A stretch of DNA of 7,812 nucleotides from Wenzhouxiangella sp. (GTDB taxonomy: Bacteria > Pseudomonadota > Gammaproteobacteria > Xanthomonadales > Wenzhouxiangellaceae), in NCBI GenBank assembly GCA_007135355.1, contig SLJA01000248.1:1-7812 (forward strand), read 5' to 3'. Under the pieces are notes generated by a model. It did not search any database. It worked only from the letters and a program-made list of their open reading frames with translations, and was not told the origin of the DNA. The position numbers were made by a program, and so were the translations under genes. Shown piece after piece: positions 6,810 through 7,812 of this stretch. Numbering within the stretch: position 1 is the first letter of the stretch; each line of letters begins with the position of its first letter.

Positions 6810-7812
6810 ATGGGTTCCCCGATTTCTCCTGGCACTCGCCCGCGCGGCTGGCTGTTTCGATTTAGCCGCGCCCTGACCTTGTTTGCGCTCGGGCTGGGCA
6901 TCGGCCTTCTGGGGCCATGGGTCTGGTGGCTGGACCGAGAGGTCGGCCAGCGCTTCTCCGACCGCCAGTGGACCCAGGCCAGCCGCGTCTTCGCCCGCTC
7001 GCTGGAGCTTTACCCAGGCCGTCCGCTGTCGGCCGACGCCCTGGTCATGGAACTCGAAGCCATCGGCCTGCGTCCCGGCGACCCGTCGTCGGTTGGCCGC
7101 TTCGGTCGCAGCGCCAGCCGCGTCGACATGCACCTGCCGGGCTTTGTCTTTCCCGACGAGGTGCTGCCGGCACAGCGTCTGGTGGTCGATTTCGATCGCG
7201 GCAGCGTGCGTTCGGTGCAGCGCGGCGGCGAGGCACTGACCCTAACCCGCCTGCCGCCGGCCGAAATCGGCAGCCTGATGCCGCTGGATGACCGTGATCG
7301 GACCCTGATCGCGCTGGCCGATTTCCCGCCGCTGTTGATCACCGGCATCCAGGCCGTCGAGGATCGCCAGTTCGCCCAGCATTTCGGCATCGACCCGCGC
7401 GGCCTGGCGCGCGCCGCCTGGGCCAACCTGCGCCACGGGCGGGTGGTGCAGGGCGGCAGCACGATCACCCAGCAGCTGGTCAAGAACCTGTTTCTGACCC
7501 CGGATCGCAGCCTGCTGCGCAAGGCCAGCGAGGCGGTCATGGCCGTTAGCCTGGAGCGCCGCTACAGCAAGGCCGACATTCTCGAGGCCTACTTGAACGA
7601 GGTCTTTCTGGGCCAGGACGGGGCGCTGGCGATTCATGGTTTTGGCCGCGCGGCCGAGCACTATTTCGGCTTGCCGGTGCAGGCCCTGGGCACCGAGCAG
7701 ATTGCGCTGCTGGTCGGCATGGTGCGGGGAGCGTCCTGGTACAACCCGCAGCGCAACCCGGAGCGGGCCCGCGTGCGGCGCGATATCGTCATCGACATGT
7801 TCTACGAGACGG
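6810..7812 (+). CDS. mrcB: Penicillin-binding protein 1B (bifunctional peptidoglycan synthase), 3'-truncated
   Basis: PBP1B polymerises lipid II into glycan strands and crosslinks them in the periplasm, anchored in the inner membrane. The 334 residues present are the N-terminal part of a protein usually near 800. Residues 1-18 are cytoplasmic and basic; about 19-40 are a membrane span (ALTLFALGLGIGLLGPWVWW). Residues about 58-118 resemble the UB2H domain (RVFARSLELYPGRPLSADAL to GFVFPDE), which in E. coli receives the LpoB activator and sets PBP1B apart from PBP1A. The GT51 glycosyltransferase follows: EDRQF with catalytic E184, then GGSTITQQLVKNLFL (206-), RKASEA (237-), YLNEVFLGQ with E264, and LLVGMVRGASWYNP (300-). 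The transpeptidase domain lies beyond the right edge. I chose ATG 6810; a GTG at 6795 is the only other in-frame start before the stop at 6771, and neither has a clear Shine-Dalgarno. It is divergent from the giant glycosyltransferase. Confidence 0.95.
   Translation, partial: MGSPISPGTRPRGWLFRFSRALTLFALGLGIGLLGPWVWWLDREVGQRFSDRQWTQASRVFARSLELYPGRPLSADALVMELEAIGLRPGDPSSVGRFGRSASRVDMHLPGFVFPDEVLPAQRLVVDFDRGSVRSVQRGGEALTLTRLPPAEIGSLMPLDDRDRTLIALADFPPLLITGIQAVEDRQFAQHFGIDPRGLARAAWANLRHGRVVQGGSTITQQLVKNLFLTPDRSLLRKASEAVMAVSLERRYSKADILEAYLNEVFLGQDGALAIHGFGRAAEHYFGLPVQALGTEQIALLVGMVRGASWYNPQRNPERARVRRDIVIDMFYET

Overview
The window looks like a moderately GC-rich gammaproteobacterial chromosome. The evidence is a monofunctional RelA with the acidic EFDD synthetase signature and a PBP1B-type (MrcB) peptidoglycan synthase with a UB2H-like segment, both typical of Gammaproteobacteria. 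I cannot name the genus from sequence alone.

Three genes fill the window. (1) Positions 3-1466, plus strand: the C-terminal two thirds of relA (ppGpp synthetase), cut by the left edge. (2) Positions 1463-6691, minus strand: one very large 1742-residue glycosyltransferase. It is built as a degenerate GT-A-like N-terminus, a complete GT4-type GT-B module, a long coiled coil of ten 28-residue repeats, a basic 'SRSWRLTKPLR' linker, a GT2 module and a second, divergent GT4-type module. (3) Positions 6810-7812, plus strand: the N-terminal part of mrcB (PBP1B), cut by the right edge.

The giant gene converges on relA, and the two stop codons overlap in a CTAG. That tetranucleotide lies in the loop of an 8-bp stem whose arms repeat sequence from a nearby perfect 24-bp palindrome inside relA. 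The giant gene diverges from mrcB across a 118-bp gap, the only noncoding stretch, which holds a plausible minus-strand ribosome binding site and a TATTAT box facing mrcB.

relA (stringent response) and mrcB (wall synthesis) are housekeeping genes. The glycosyltransferase between them looks like an accessory cell-surface polysaccharide enzyme acting in the cytoplasm. Its coiled-coil region is clearly less GC-rich than the flanking genes in the lines I counted by hand. The most unusual content is its architecture: catalytic modules held apart by a coiled coil with a three-fold 252-bp super-repeat, which resembles in concept the molecular-ruler coiled coil of WbdD in E. coli O9a. That functional parallel is inference. 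I saw no RNA genes, CRISPR arrays, insertion sequences or defence genes.
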